DNA of 64,000 nt, taken from the NCBI RefSeq assembly GCF_004348895.1, contig NZ_RRZK01000032.1:310001-374000 (forward strand), in the 5' to 3' direction. The DNA comes from Pseudomonas vancouverensis. Its GTDB lineage: Bacteria; Pseudomonadota; Gammaproteobacteria; Pseudomonadales; Pseudomonadaceae. Of the stretch, positions 44,546 to 54,372 are shown piece after piece; the stretch's first letter is position 1, and each line of letters starts with the position of its first letter. The notes under the pieces are model-generated. The model ran no database searches. It saw only the letters and a program-made list of their open reading frames with translations, and was not told the DNA's origin. Position numbers and translations under genes: made by a program.

Positions 44546-45550
44546 ATGAGCGTTATCGATCTTCGCAGCGACACCGTCACTCAACCCTCCGCCGGCATGC
44601 TCGAGGCGATGGCCAAGGCGGCCACTGGCGACGATGTGTATGGCGAAGATCCGACGGTCGATCACCTCGAAGCCGAACTGGCCAAACGCCTCGGCTTTGC
44701 CGTGGCGTTGTTCGTGCCGACCGGCACCATGAGCAACCTGTTGGGCTTGATGGCCCATTGCGAGCGCGGCGACGAATACATCGTTGGCCAGCAGGCGCAC
44801 ACCTATAAATACGAAGGTGGTGGTGCTGCGGTGCTGGGTTCGATCCAGCCGCAGCCGCTGGAAGTGCAGGCTGATGGTTCGCTGGACCTGTCCCAGGTCG
44901 CTGCGGCAATCAAGCCGGATGACTTCCATTTCGCCCGTACCCGTTTGCTGGCGCTGGAAAACACCATGCAGGGCAAAGTCCTGCCGCTGGAGTATCTGCA
45001 ACGCGCACGCGACTTTACCCGCGAGCACGGCTTGCAACTGCACCTGGATGGCGCGCGCCTGTACAACGCAGCAGTGAAGCTGGGTGTTGATGCCCGGGAA
45101 ATCACTCAGTATTTCGATTCTGTCTCGGTGTGCCTGTCCAAAGGCCTGGGTGCGCCGGTCGGCTCGGTCCTGTGCGGTTCAACTGAATTGATCGGCAAGG
45201 CACGGCGCCTGCGCAAAATGGTCGGCGGCGGCATGCGTCAGGCCGGGATTCTGGCGGCGGCAGGCCTGTATGCACTGGATCACAACGTGCAGCGTCTGGC
45301 CGACGACCACGCCAACGCGCAATACCTGGCCGAAGGCCTGCGTGGCGCAGGTTTCACGGTCGAGCCGGTGCAAACCAACATGGTTTATGTGGACATGGGC
45401 GATAAGGCCGAGGCCTTGAAGGCATTCGCCGCCGAGCGCGGGATCAAGCTCAGCGCTGCCGCCCGTCTGCGCATGGTCACGCACATGGACGTCAGCCGTG
45501 GGCAAATCGAGCAAGTCGTCGCGACATTCGTCGACTTTTCACGCAAGTGA
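44546..45550 (+). CDS. ltaE: Low-specificity L-threonine aldolase
   Basis: A 334-residue PLP enzyme splitting L-threonine or allo-threonine to glycine and acetaldehyde. MSVIDLRSDTVTQPSAGMLE, YGEDPTVDHLEAELAKRLGF, LHLDGARLYNAAVKLG and SVSVCLSKGLGAPVGSVLCG (Schiff-base Lys) are the family blocks. Complete length. It sits between ribH and alaS with its own promoter region. Confidence 0.93.
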   Translation: MSVIDLRSDTVTQPSAGMLEAMAKAATGDDVYGEDPTVDHLEAELAKRLGFAVALFVPTGTMSNLLGLMAHCERGDEYIVGQQAHTYKYEGGGAAVLGSIQPQPLEVQADGSLDLSQVAAAIKPDDFHFARTRLLALENTMQGKVLPLEYLQRARDFTREHGLQLHLDGARLYNAAVKLGVDAREITQYFDSVSVCLSKGLGAPVGSVLCGSTELIGKARRLRKMVGGGMRQAGILAAAGLYALDHNVQRLADDHANAQYLAEGLRGAGFTVEPVQTNMVYVDMGDKAEALKAFAAERGIKLSAAARLRMVTHMDVSRGQIEQVVATFVDFSRK

Positions 45551-45616
45551 TAGCGTTAGCGCTCCAATTGACTGTTTCTATCGTATAAACACGCTGTACC
45601 CCGCGCGCAGGGCCGA

Positions 45617-45622
45617 TATAAT
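45617..45622 (+). promoter_or_regulatory. Likely -10 element of alaS
   Basis: TATAAT 75 bases before the alaS start codon. The -35 (CTGTAC, 17-base spacing) is weak. Confidence 0.45.
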
Positions 45623-45696
45623 GCGGCCCTTTGCCGTCGCTTCGTCTGTTGACGTTTCGAACAGGCCTTTGGCCGCAGCCTCCGTGGAAGAACCTA

Positions 45697-48321
<2,625 letters not shown>

Positions 48322-48330
48322 GGCAGTGCT

Positions 48331-48359
48331 GGCGGCCCGCAGTCTAGTGGCGGGCCGCC
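48331..48359. terminator. GC hairpin between alaS and lysC
   Basis: GGCGGCCCGC ... GCGGGCCGCC, 9-base loop, no T-run. May cause partial termination only. Confidence 0.45.
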
Positions 48360-48412
48360 ACGCTGTTTGAGTGATTATTTGGGCGCCCTTCATGGGCAGA
48401 GGCGGCTTTGAA

Positions 48413-49654
48413 ATGGCTTTGATCGTACAGAAATTTGGAGGCACCTCGGTCGGCACTGTCGAGAGAATCGAGCAGGTCGCCGACAAGGTTAAGAAATTCC
48501 GCGATGCCGGCGATGACCTGGTGGTTGTGCTGTCTGCAATGAGCGGCGAAACCAACCGTCTGATCGATCTGGCCAAGCAAATCAGTGGCGATGGCCAACC
48601 GGTTCCGCGCGAGCTGGATGTGATCGTGTCCACTGGTGAGCAGGTGACGATTGCATTGCTGGCCATGGCGCTGATCAAGCGCGGCGTGCCGGCGGTGTCG
48701 TACACCGGCAACCAGGTGCGGATTCTGACGGATAGCGCGCACAATAAAGCACGTATCCTGCAGATTGATGACCAGAAGATTCGCGGCGACCTGAAGGCGG
48801 GTCGCGTGGTGGTTGTCGCCGGTTTCCAGGGCGTCGACGAGCACGGCAACATCACCACCCTCGGTCGTGGCGGCTCCGACACCACTGGCGTCGCGCTGGC
48901 GGCGGCCCTGAAGGCTGACGAGTGCCAGATCTACACCGACGTCGACGGCGTCTACACCACCGACCCGCGTGTGGTGTCCGTGGCCCAGCGCCTGGACAAG
49001 ATCACCTTCGAAGAGATGCTGGAAATGGCCAGCCTCGGTTCCAAGGTGTTGCAGATCCGTGCGGTCGAATTCGCCGGCAAGTACAACGTTCCGCTGCGCG
49101 TATTGCACAGCTTCAAGGAGGGTCCGGGTACCCTCATTACTATTGATGAAGAGGAAACCATGGAACAGCCGATCATTTCCGGCATCGCTTTCAACCGCGA
49201 TGAAGCCAAGCTGACCATCCGTGGCGTGCCAGACACCCCGGGCGTTGCATTCAAGATTCTGGGCCCGATCAGTGCCGCGAACATCGAAGTCGACATGATC
49301 GTGCAGAACGTCGCGCACGATAACACCACCGACTTCACCTTCACCGTACACCGCAACGACTACCAGTCCGCGCAGACCGTACTGGAAAACACCGCTCGCG
49401 AGATCGGTGCCCGTGAAGTGGTGGGCGATGCCAAGATCGCCAAGGTATCGATCGTCGGCGTCGGCATGCGCTCACACGCAGGTGTCGCCAGCCGCATGTT
49501 CGAGTCCCTGGCCAAGGAAAGCATCAACATCCAGATGATCTCGACTTCGGAAATCAAGGTCTCCGTAGTGATCGAAGAGAAGTACCTGGAGCTGGCTGTG
49601 CGCGCACTGCACACGGCTTTCGAACTGGACGCACCGGCCCGTCAGGGCGAGTGA
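48413..49654 (+). CDS. lysC: Aspartate kinase
   Basis: A 413-residue enzyme phosphorylating aspartate, first step to lysine, threonine and methionine. Kinase start MALIVQKFGGTSVGT, substrate loop GRGGSDTTGVALAAAL and AVEFAGKYNVPLRVLHSF; two C-terminal ACT domains (DTPGVAFKILGPISAANIEV, VGVGMRSHAGVASRMFESLA) bind inhibitor amino acids. ATG 48413. An internal in-frame ATG at 49160 with GAGGAAACC in front may give a separate beta subunit, as reported for alpha2beta2-type aspartokinases. Confidence 0.96.
   Translation: MALIVQKFGGTSVGTVERIEQVADKVKKFRDAGDDLVVVLSAMSGETNRLIDLAKQISGDGQPVPRELDVIVSTGEQVTIALLAMALIKRGVPAVSYTGNQVRILTDSAHNKARILQIDDQKIRGDLKAGRVVVVAGFQGVDEHGNITTLGRGGSDTTGVALAAALKADECQIYTDVDGVYTTDPRVVSVAQRLDKITFEEMLEMASLGSKVLQIRAVEFAGKYNVPLRVLHSFKEGPGTLITIDEEETMEQPIISGIAFNRDEAKLTIRGVPDTPGVAFKILGPISAANIEVDMIVQNVAHDNTTDFTFTVHRNDYQSAQTVLENTAREIGAREVVGDAKIAKVSIVGVGMRSHAGVASRMFESLAKESINIQMISTSEIKVSVVIEEKYLELAVRALHTAFELDAPARQGE
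49151..49162 (+). promoter_or_regulatory. Possible internal ribosome site and start in lysC (beta subunit)
   Basis: GAGGAAACC ATG, in frame, at codon 250. Would produce a 164-residue ACT-domain subunit ending at 49654. Confidence 0.5.
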
Positions 49655-49664
49655 TGCGTTTGCC

Positions 49665-49699
49665 AAAGGGCGCGGTCTGACCGCGCCCTTTGTTTTTTT
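49665..49699 (+). terminator. lysC terminator
   Basis: AAAGGGCGCGGTC-t-GACCGCGCCCTTT then a T-run, 11 bases after lysC. Confidence 0.9.
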
Positions 49700-49841
49700 G
49701 CAAGGCGCGAACCCTAGGCTGTTCTTTTGCTCGCGCTGGTCAATACTCAGGCATGTAGGCCAAGACCGATTCTGGTTGTAGGTCGAGTGCCTTTTTTTTG
49801 CAGACTGTTGTCCCTGAAATGTAAGGCGTGAGGAGAAAGGT

Positions 49842-50030
49842 ATGTTGATTCTGACTCGTCGGTGCGCAGAAAGCCTGATTATTGGTGATGGCGAAATCAC
49901 CGTGACCGTGCTCGGCGTCAAAGGAAATCAAGTGCGCATCGGTGTGAATGCCCCCAAAGAGGTGGCGGTTCATCGCGAGGAAATCTACCTGCGTATCAAG
50001 AAAGAGAAGGACGAAGAACCAAGCCATTAA
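49842..50030 (+). CDS. csrA: Carbon storage regulator CsrA/RsmA
   Basis: A 62-residue RNA-binding dimer that represses translation at GGA motifs; a global regulator of motility, matrix and secondary metabolism in Pseudomonas. Reads MLILTRRCAESLIIGDGEIT with the conserved RNA-contact RIGVNAPKEVAVHREEIY (Arg44-type residue). Follows AGGAG. Downstream of lysC as PA0905 rsmA; tRNA genes follow. Confidence 0.97.
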   Translation: MLILTRRCAESLIIGDGEITVTVLGVKGNQVRIGVNAPKEVAVHREEIYLRIKKEKDEEPSH

Positions 50031-50092
50031 TTTTTATCGTTTTTTATGTTTGCAAACGGGGAAGAAGCTGGTTAATATACGCCCCGTGTTGC

Positions 50093-50183
50093 GGAGAGCT
50101 GGCCGAGTGGCCGAAGGCGCTCCCCTGCTAAGGGAGTACACCTCAAAAGGGTGTCGGGGGTTCGAATCCCCCGTTCTCCGCCA
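50093..50183 (+). tRNA. tRNA-Ser (anticodon GCT)
   Basis: 91 bases including CCA. Acceptor GGAGAGC pairs with GTTCTCC; long variable arm; TTCGAATC T-loop; anticodon loop CTGCTAA. A TTTGCA/TTAATA promoter with 17-base spacing lies 15-44 bases upstream. Confidence 0.97.
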
Positions 50184-50247
50184 TTATTTTCGTAGTACGT
50201 TGTAATCTGGCTTCTTCGGTAAGTTGTTGAAATTACTAGAAAAAGTG

Positions 50248-50276
50248 CTTTACAAAAAGATTTAACGGCCTATAAT
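50248..50276 (+). promoter_or_regulatory. Promoter of the tRNA-Arg pair
   Basis: CTTTAC, 17 bases, TATAAT, ending 14 bases before the tRNA. Confidence 0.7.
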
Positions 50277-50290
50277 GCGCGGCAACAAAT

Positions 50291-50367
50291 GCACTCGTAG
50301 CTCAGCTGGATAGAGTACTCGGCTACGAACCGAGCGGTCACAGGTTCGAATCCTGTCGAGTGCACCA
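50291..50367 (+). tRNA. tRNA-Arg (anticodon ACG), copy 1
   Basis: 77 bases with CCA; acceptor GCACTCG/CGAGTGC, anticodon loop CTACGAA. Confidence 0.97.
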
Positions 50368-50439
50368 TTTAAGAGTTATTTATAGTAATGTAAGTAACTT
50401 GGCTTCAGCCAGTTGTGGTCTGGTCTAAAAACACAAATT

Positions 50440-50516
50440 GCACTCGTAGCTCAGCTGGATAGAGTACTCGGCTACGAACCGAGCGGTCACAGGTTCGAAT
50501 CCTGTCGAGTGCACCA
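50440..50516 (+). tRNA. tRNA-Arg (anticodon ACG), copy 2
   Basis: Identical to copy 1 over all 77 bases; 72-base spacer between them. Followed by a strong terminator. Confidence 0.97.
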
Positions 50517-50522
50517 TACAAC

Positions 50523-50551
50523 AGAAAGCCCGCATTTAATGCGGGCTTTCT
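50523..50551 (+). terminator. Terminator of the tRNA cluster
   Basis: AGAAAGCCCGCAT-tta-ATGCGGGCTTTCT, a 13-base perfect stem. Confidence 0.85.
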
Positions 50552-50986
50552 GCCGTCTGGGATTTGGCTTTTCCTTTCGTGCATCCCCTCTCAACGAATG
50601 TTGGCGACGACCCTCGCATTCGACGAGCGCTTCTCGGCGCGCTTGTGTGCTGCTCACCATCACGCATTTGCCCGGCCTTCATGCCTCTACGCCCACGGGC
50701 AGCGACTACAATTTTCAGCAGGGTGTGTTTTCTTTTCGAATTGCGTCGTCGCAGATTCAAGGATCAGAACAACGCTCAGGTTTGTTGTGCAAGCGCTTGT
50801 TTCAGCCTAGATTTTTTAACATTTTTAAGCGTCAGGCGGTGTATCATTGCGCCCGTCAGCCCCGCCGGGGCTTGTGGAATACCTCCATGGACTTACCCAG
50901 TAGTTACTTAATACCCCGTTTTTCCAATCATGAATTGACTGATTGATCCTTCCGGCGTGCCCCGCTGCTGGGAGTGGAGTTCGCCT
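50552..50986. other. Gene-free 435-base region before mgtE
   Basis: I see no gene here. It contains the likely mgtE promoter (TATCAT near 50840) and a GC hairpin AGCCCC-gcc-GGGGCT about 125 bases before the mgtE start, so a structured leader is possible. Confidence 0.4.
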
Positions 50987-52429
50987 ATGTCTGAAGTTGA
51001 AGTAAAGAAAACGCAGGAAAGCTTGCAGGATCGCCTGGCTCAGGTGGTTGAGTTGTTGCAGCGCCAGCGTGTTGTAGAAGATCTGACCCACCGCCAGGAA
51101 GGCGCCAATTCCGACCGGGTCGAGAACCTGGTCCACCGGCAGAACCTCGTCGAGTTGCAACGCAAGCTCGATGACCTGCACTCCGCCGACGTTGCCTACA
51201 TCCTTGAAGCCTTGCCGCTGGACGATCGTCTGACGCTCTGGCAACTGGTCAAGGCTGATCGCGACGGCGACATTCTCCTCGAAGTATCCGACTCCGTTCG
51301 TGAATCGCTGATCGCCGACATGGACGATCACGAGCTCCTGGCTGCGGCCAAGGACATGGACGCCGACGAACTTGCTGACCTGGCCTCCGAGCTGCCGCGA
51401 GACGTCGTCCATGAACTGATGGAGTCCCTCGACCAGCAGCAACGCGAACGCGTACGCTCGGCACTGTCCTATGACGAGGAGCAGGTCGGTGCGCTGATGG
51501 ACTTCGAGATGGTGACGATCCGCGAGGATGTCAGCCTCGAAGTGGTCTTGCGTTACCTGCGTCGTCTCAAGGAGCTGCCCGGTCATACCGACAAGCTGTT
51601 CGTGGTCGATTACGACGGCGTCCTCAAGGGCGTGTTGCCGATCAAGCGTTTGTTGGTCAACGATCCGGACAAACAGGTTGCCGAAGTCATGGCCAGCGAT
51701 CCGGTGAGTTTTCATCCGGATGAGGACGCCTACGATGCGGCCCAGGCGTTCGAGCGTTATGACTTGATCTCGGCCCCGGTGGTCGACAAGAACGGCAAGC
51801 TGATCGGCCGACTGACCATCGATGAAATGGTCGACCTGATTCGTGAAGAGAGCGAAAGCGAAGTCCTCAACATGGCGGGTCTGCGTGAAGAGGAAGACAT
51901 TTTTGCCTCCGTGTGGAAATCCCTGCGCAACCGTTGGGCCTGGCTGGCAATCAACCTGATCACTGCCTTCGTGGCATCACGGGTGATTGGTTTGTTTGAA
52001 GGTTCGATCGAGAAGCTGGTGGCGCTCGCGGCATTGATGCCGATCGTGGCCGGTATCGGTGGCAACTCGGGTAACCAGACCATCACCATGATTGTCCGCG
52101 CCATGGCTCTCGATCAGGTGAGCACCGGCAATACGTCGCGCCTGATGCGCAAGGAGCTGGCAGTCGCCTTGATCAACGGCCTGGTCTGGGGTGGTGTGAT
52201 CGGTGTGGTCGCCTACATGCTGTATGGCAGTTGGTCGCTTGGTGTAGTGATGACGGCAGCGATGACGCTGAACTTGCTGCTGGCGGCGCTGATGGGTGTC
52301 TTGATTCCGATGACCCTGGCGAAGATGGGGCGCGACCCAGCGATGGGTGCCAGCGTGATGATCACTGCCATGACCGACAGCGGTGGCTTCTTCATCTTCC
52401 TGGGGCTGGCGACCATCTTCCTGCTCTGA
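50987..52429 (+). CDS. mgtE: Magnesium transporter MgtE
   Basis: A 480-residue Mg2+ channel. N-terminal acidic superhelical domain (ALPLDDRLTLWQLVKADRDG), tandem CBS domains (PVSFHPDEDAYDAAQAFERY, APVVDKNGKLIGRLTIDEMV), then five membrane helices with the pore motif MPIVAGIGGNSGNQTITMIV. CBS domains gate the pore according to cytosolic Mg2+. ATG 50987 with GGAGTGGAG in front; an open extension to 50957 is not needed. Confidence 0.96.
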   Translation: MSEVEVKKTQESLQDRLAQVVELLQRQRVVEDLTHRQEGANSDRVENLVHRQNLVELQRKLDDLHSADVAYILEALPLDDRLTLWQLVKADRDGDILLEVSDSVRESLIADMDDHELLAAAKDMDADELADLASELPRDVVHELMESLDQQQRERVRSALSYDEEQVGALMDFEMVTIREDVSLEVVLRYLRRLKELPGHTDKLFVVDYDGVLKGVLPIKRLLVNDPDKQVAEVMASDPVSFHPDEDAYDAAQAFERYDLISAPVVDKNGKLIGRLTIDEMVDLIREESESEVLNMAGLREEEDIFASVWKSLRNRWAWLAINLITAFVASRVIGLFEGSIEKLVALAALMPIVAGIGGNSGNQTITMIVRAMALDQVSTGNTSRLMRKELAVALINGLVWGGVIGVVAYMLYGSWSLGVVMTAAMTLNLLLAALMGVLIPMTLAKMGRDPAMGASVMITAMTDSGGFFIFLGLATIFLL

Positions 52430-52442
52430 CCTGCTGTTCACT

Positions 52443-52471
52443 AAAAAACCCGCCAGATGGCGGGTTTTTTT
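52443..52471 (+). terminator. mgtE terminator
   Basis: AAAAAACCCGCC-agat-GGCGGGTTTTTTT, 13 bases after mgtE. Confidence 0.9.
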
Positions 52472-52488
52472 GTGCCCGGATTTCAGGC

Positions 52489-52516
52489 AAAAAAAAGCCA
52501 GCGATCAGGCTGGCTT
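52489..52516 (-). terminator. amrZ terminator
   Basis: Minus strand AAGCCAGC-ctgatc-GCTGGCTT followed by T-run, 17 bases after amrZ. Confidence 0.85.
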
Positions 52517-52533
52517 GAGCGTTCGGATTTGGA

Positions 52534-52860
52534 TCAGGAAGCGTCGGCGGCCATTTCGGCGTCGTGAGCGATCAACGAAACGAGGGCGTTCTGTTGACGG
52601 TGGGAGAGCTGTCGGAAGCGCTGCAACAACTCGCGCTCGTGCAGTGACAGCTCAGGGCTGTCCAGGCGCATGCTCAACTCTTCTCCCAGTGCACCTTCCT
52701 GAATCAGGCTCTGCTCGAGGCGCGCAATGATTTCGGAGTTCATGCTGCGGTGATGATTGCGAGCCACCTCGGCAATGCGTTCACGCATTCCGTCTGGCAG
52801 ACGTACGACGAACTTGTCAGCCGTACGGCTGGAATAAATTGCCTGTTTCAATGGGCGCAT
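52534..52860 (-). CDS. amrZ: Ribbon-helix-helix regulator AmrZ
   Basis: A 108-residue Arc-type DNA-binding protein that controls alginate, motility, c-di-GMP and twitching in Pseudomonas. Reads SSRTADKFVVRLPDGMRERI (beta strand that enters the major groove) and NHHRSMNSEIIARLEQSLIQ, with the tetramerisation tail SLHERELLQRFRQLSHRQQ. Nearly the same as PA3385. It is autoregulated in other species; the 400-base region upstream (52861-53263) holds no gene I can support and probably its control region. Confidence 0.95.
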   Translation of the reverse strand: MRPLKQAIYSSRTADKFVVRLPDGMRERIAEVARNHHRSMNSEIIARLEQSLIQEGALGEELSMRLDSPELSLHERELLQRFRQLSHRQQNALVSLIAHDAEMAADAS

Positions 52861-53263
52861 ATATTTAACCGGTTTAGTTCAGGGGAGCGGTTTTCGGGAT
52901 TGGCCGCAGGATGTCTGGTAGGACAAGCACTATGGCCAAATGTTCAACCTGAATTGAGTGAGGCGAGCATCATGCCTCAATGCAGCCAGATCATTGGCGT
53001 CAATTCTGTGACAAATATTGAACTGAATAAAGGCGTTCTGCCAGCACCAATTATCAGAAATGCGGACTGGTTTGAAAAGTTCGACCAGTGCGTATCGCTG
53101 AGGGTGTTCCCAGTCCGACAAGTGGTATTTCTACGACGATCCGTGCCGATTCCATCGCTGTTCCCTATGGATACAGAATAGTGGCAAATGGCCGATTTAC
53201 TAGAGAAAGTCGTATAGAACTGGTGAATTCAGGATGGATGGCGACCCCAGCGGCGCAGTGGGA
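52861..53263. other. Gene-free region upstream of amrZ
   Basis: About 400 bases without a convincing gene on either strand; AT-richer than the flanks. Expected to contain the amrZ promoter and AmrZ binding sites. Confidence 0.4.
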
Positions 53264-53443
53264 TCAACGCAATACCGGATCAAACTTGAATTTGCGTCCG
53301 ACAATCAATGCAAGCACGAAGCACGCCGCGAAAATGCCACAGGCAATCAGGGGGAGGGTGGTGACCAGTTCCTGGGCCATCAACAGGTGAGTGATGCCGC
53401 TCACTAACGCAAGAAGGAAAAAAACAGCGGCTGATTTGGACAT
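53264..53443 (-). CDS. Small membrane protein (59 aa)
   Basis: ATG 53443 with GGAG five bases upstream gives MSKSAAVFFLLALVSGITHL ... GRKFKFDPVLR: two hydrophobic helices (about 5-25 and 29-49) and a basic C-terminus. No family recognised. It begins 19 bases after the 77-residue gene upstream and probably shares its mRNA. Missed by length-limited gene calling. Confidence 0.6.
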   Translation of the reverse strand: MSKSAAVFFLLALVSGITHLLMAQELVTTLPLIACGIFAACFVLALIVGRKFKFDPVLR

Positions 53444-53462
53444 GCTGCGCTCCAGAGGGAAT

Positions 53463-53696
53463 TCAAAATACCAGGCGTTCAGAAGAAGCGGCCGGCAACG
53501 GCAGGTTTTCCTGGCTCACTTCCTGACTCATAAAACTGTGTTGATCGCTCAAAACAGCCAACTGCGGTGCCTTCTGCAATTGGAGGTAGTGTGGCATGCG
53601 TTGCGCCACCGGCATGGGGCCGCGCTCGGGGGCAAAATGAAAGCCCAGCAAAACTGCCAGAGCGAGTGCATTCGAGAGCATCAGAGCGCGATTCAT
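53463..53696 (-). CDS. Small hypothetical membrane-anchored protein (77 aa)
   Basis: Starts MNRALMLSNALALAVLLGFH, a signal anchor, followed by a polar periplasmic-looking tail (LQLQKAPQLAVLSDQHSF). GAGG lies 9 bases before ATG 53696. No family recognised. First gene of a probable two-gene unit with the 59-residue protein. Two 11-base palindromes lie 117-159 bases upstream. Confidence 0.6.
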   Translation of the reverse strand: MNRALMLSNALALAVLLGFHFAPERGPMPVAQRMPHYLQLQKAPQLAVLSDQHSFMSQEVSQENLPLPAASSERLVF

Positions 53697-53812
53697 GACA
53701 CTGGCCTCAACGGTTGTTTATGGACAACTGAAGCAGCTCGCATGCCAGAGTTTATCGGCAATTAAATCGTTTAAAAACAATGAATTAAGATAATTTCCAG
53801 AAAGGCTGATGA

Positions 53813-53855
53813 TGCAATTTGCAATGATGGCATTTTTGCGGCAGTGCAATTTGCA
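53813..53855. promoter_or_regulatory. Two TGCAATTTGCA palindromes, 32 bases apart
   Basis: TGCAATTTGCA at 53813-53823 and 53845-53855 (TGCAA-T-TTGCA, perfect arms). Spacing is about three helical turns, typical of cooperative regulator binding. They lie between the small-gene pair and tRNA-Arg(CCT). Regulator unknown. Confidence 0.5.
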
Positions 53856-53985
53856 CGGTAACCCTGGGCAAACTCGTGTGGGGCGGCTGCCTACACTTAA
53901 AAAGCCCTACGGACGACATGACAAAAGCAGGCCCGGCCGTTAACATGCACGCCGTCCATCGCGCCGCGAAAAGCGGGCGACTTGT

Positions 53986-54062
53986 GTCTCAGTAGCTCAA
54001 TTGGATAGAGCATCCCCCTCCTAAGGGGAAGGTTGGCAGTTCGAACCTGCCCTGGGACACCA
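53986..54062 (+). tRNA. tRNA-Arg (anticodon CCT)
   Basis: 77 bases with CCA; acceptor GTCTCAG/CTGGGAC, anticodon loop CTCCTAA, T-loop TTCGAAC. A common integration site type, but no integrase or direct repeat is seen here. Confidence 0.97.
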
Positions 54063-54082
54063 TCATTCTTCAGCGCTTAACT

Positions 54083-54122
54083 AAAAGCCCCGCCCGGAAA
54101 TGACTCCCGGCGGGGCTTTTTT
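54083..54122 (+). terminator. Terminator after tRNA-Arg(CCT)
   Basis: AAAAGCCCCGCC ... GGCGGGGCTTTTTT, 14-base loop. Confidence 0.85.
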
Positions 54123-54372
54123 GTGCTCGCCGTCGCGTATTTCGAATACATCGTCACATTTCAACCCCGGGCCCGTTGGGAGTTCTCAAGGGAATGCCAT
54201 GGCTGGCCGATAACAGGGACAGCCTTGAGCTTCTTTGTTTCATTGCAATGACGCTATTTGATAGCTCATTGCCACCAGCTATCATCGGCACGCCTCGATC
54301 GGGGCCGCGAAGCTGTGTCTGTCTGTGTATCTGTCGTTGGGTTTTTCTTCTTAAATTGCCTGGAAATCTTCG

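Noticed and set aside
50413..50946. 177-residue frame downstream of csrA
   Set aside because: It runs through tRNA-Arg copy 2 and the terminator.
52750..53181. 143-residue plus-strand frame over amrZ and its upstream region
   Set aside because: Overlaps amrZ antisense, no ribosome site, no family resemblance.
53820..53850. Sigma-54 promoter (TGGCAT...TTGC)
   Set aside because: The GG-GC spacing is 7 rather than 10 bases.
53986..54062. tRNA-Arg(CCT) as an island attachment site
   Set aside because: No integrase and no copy of the tRNA 3' end is visible nearby.
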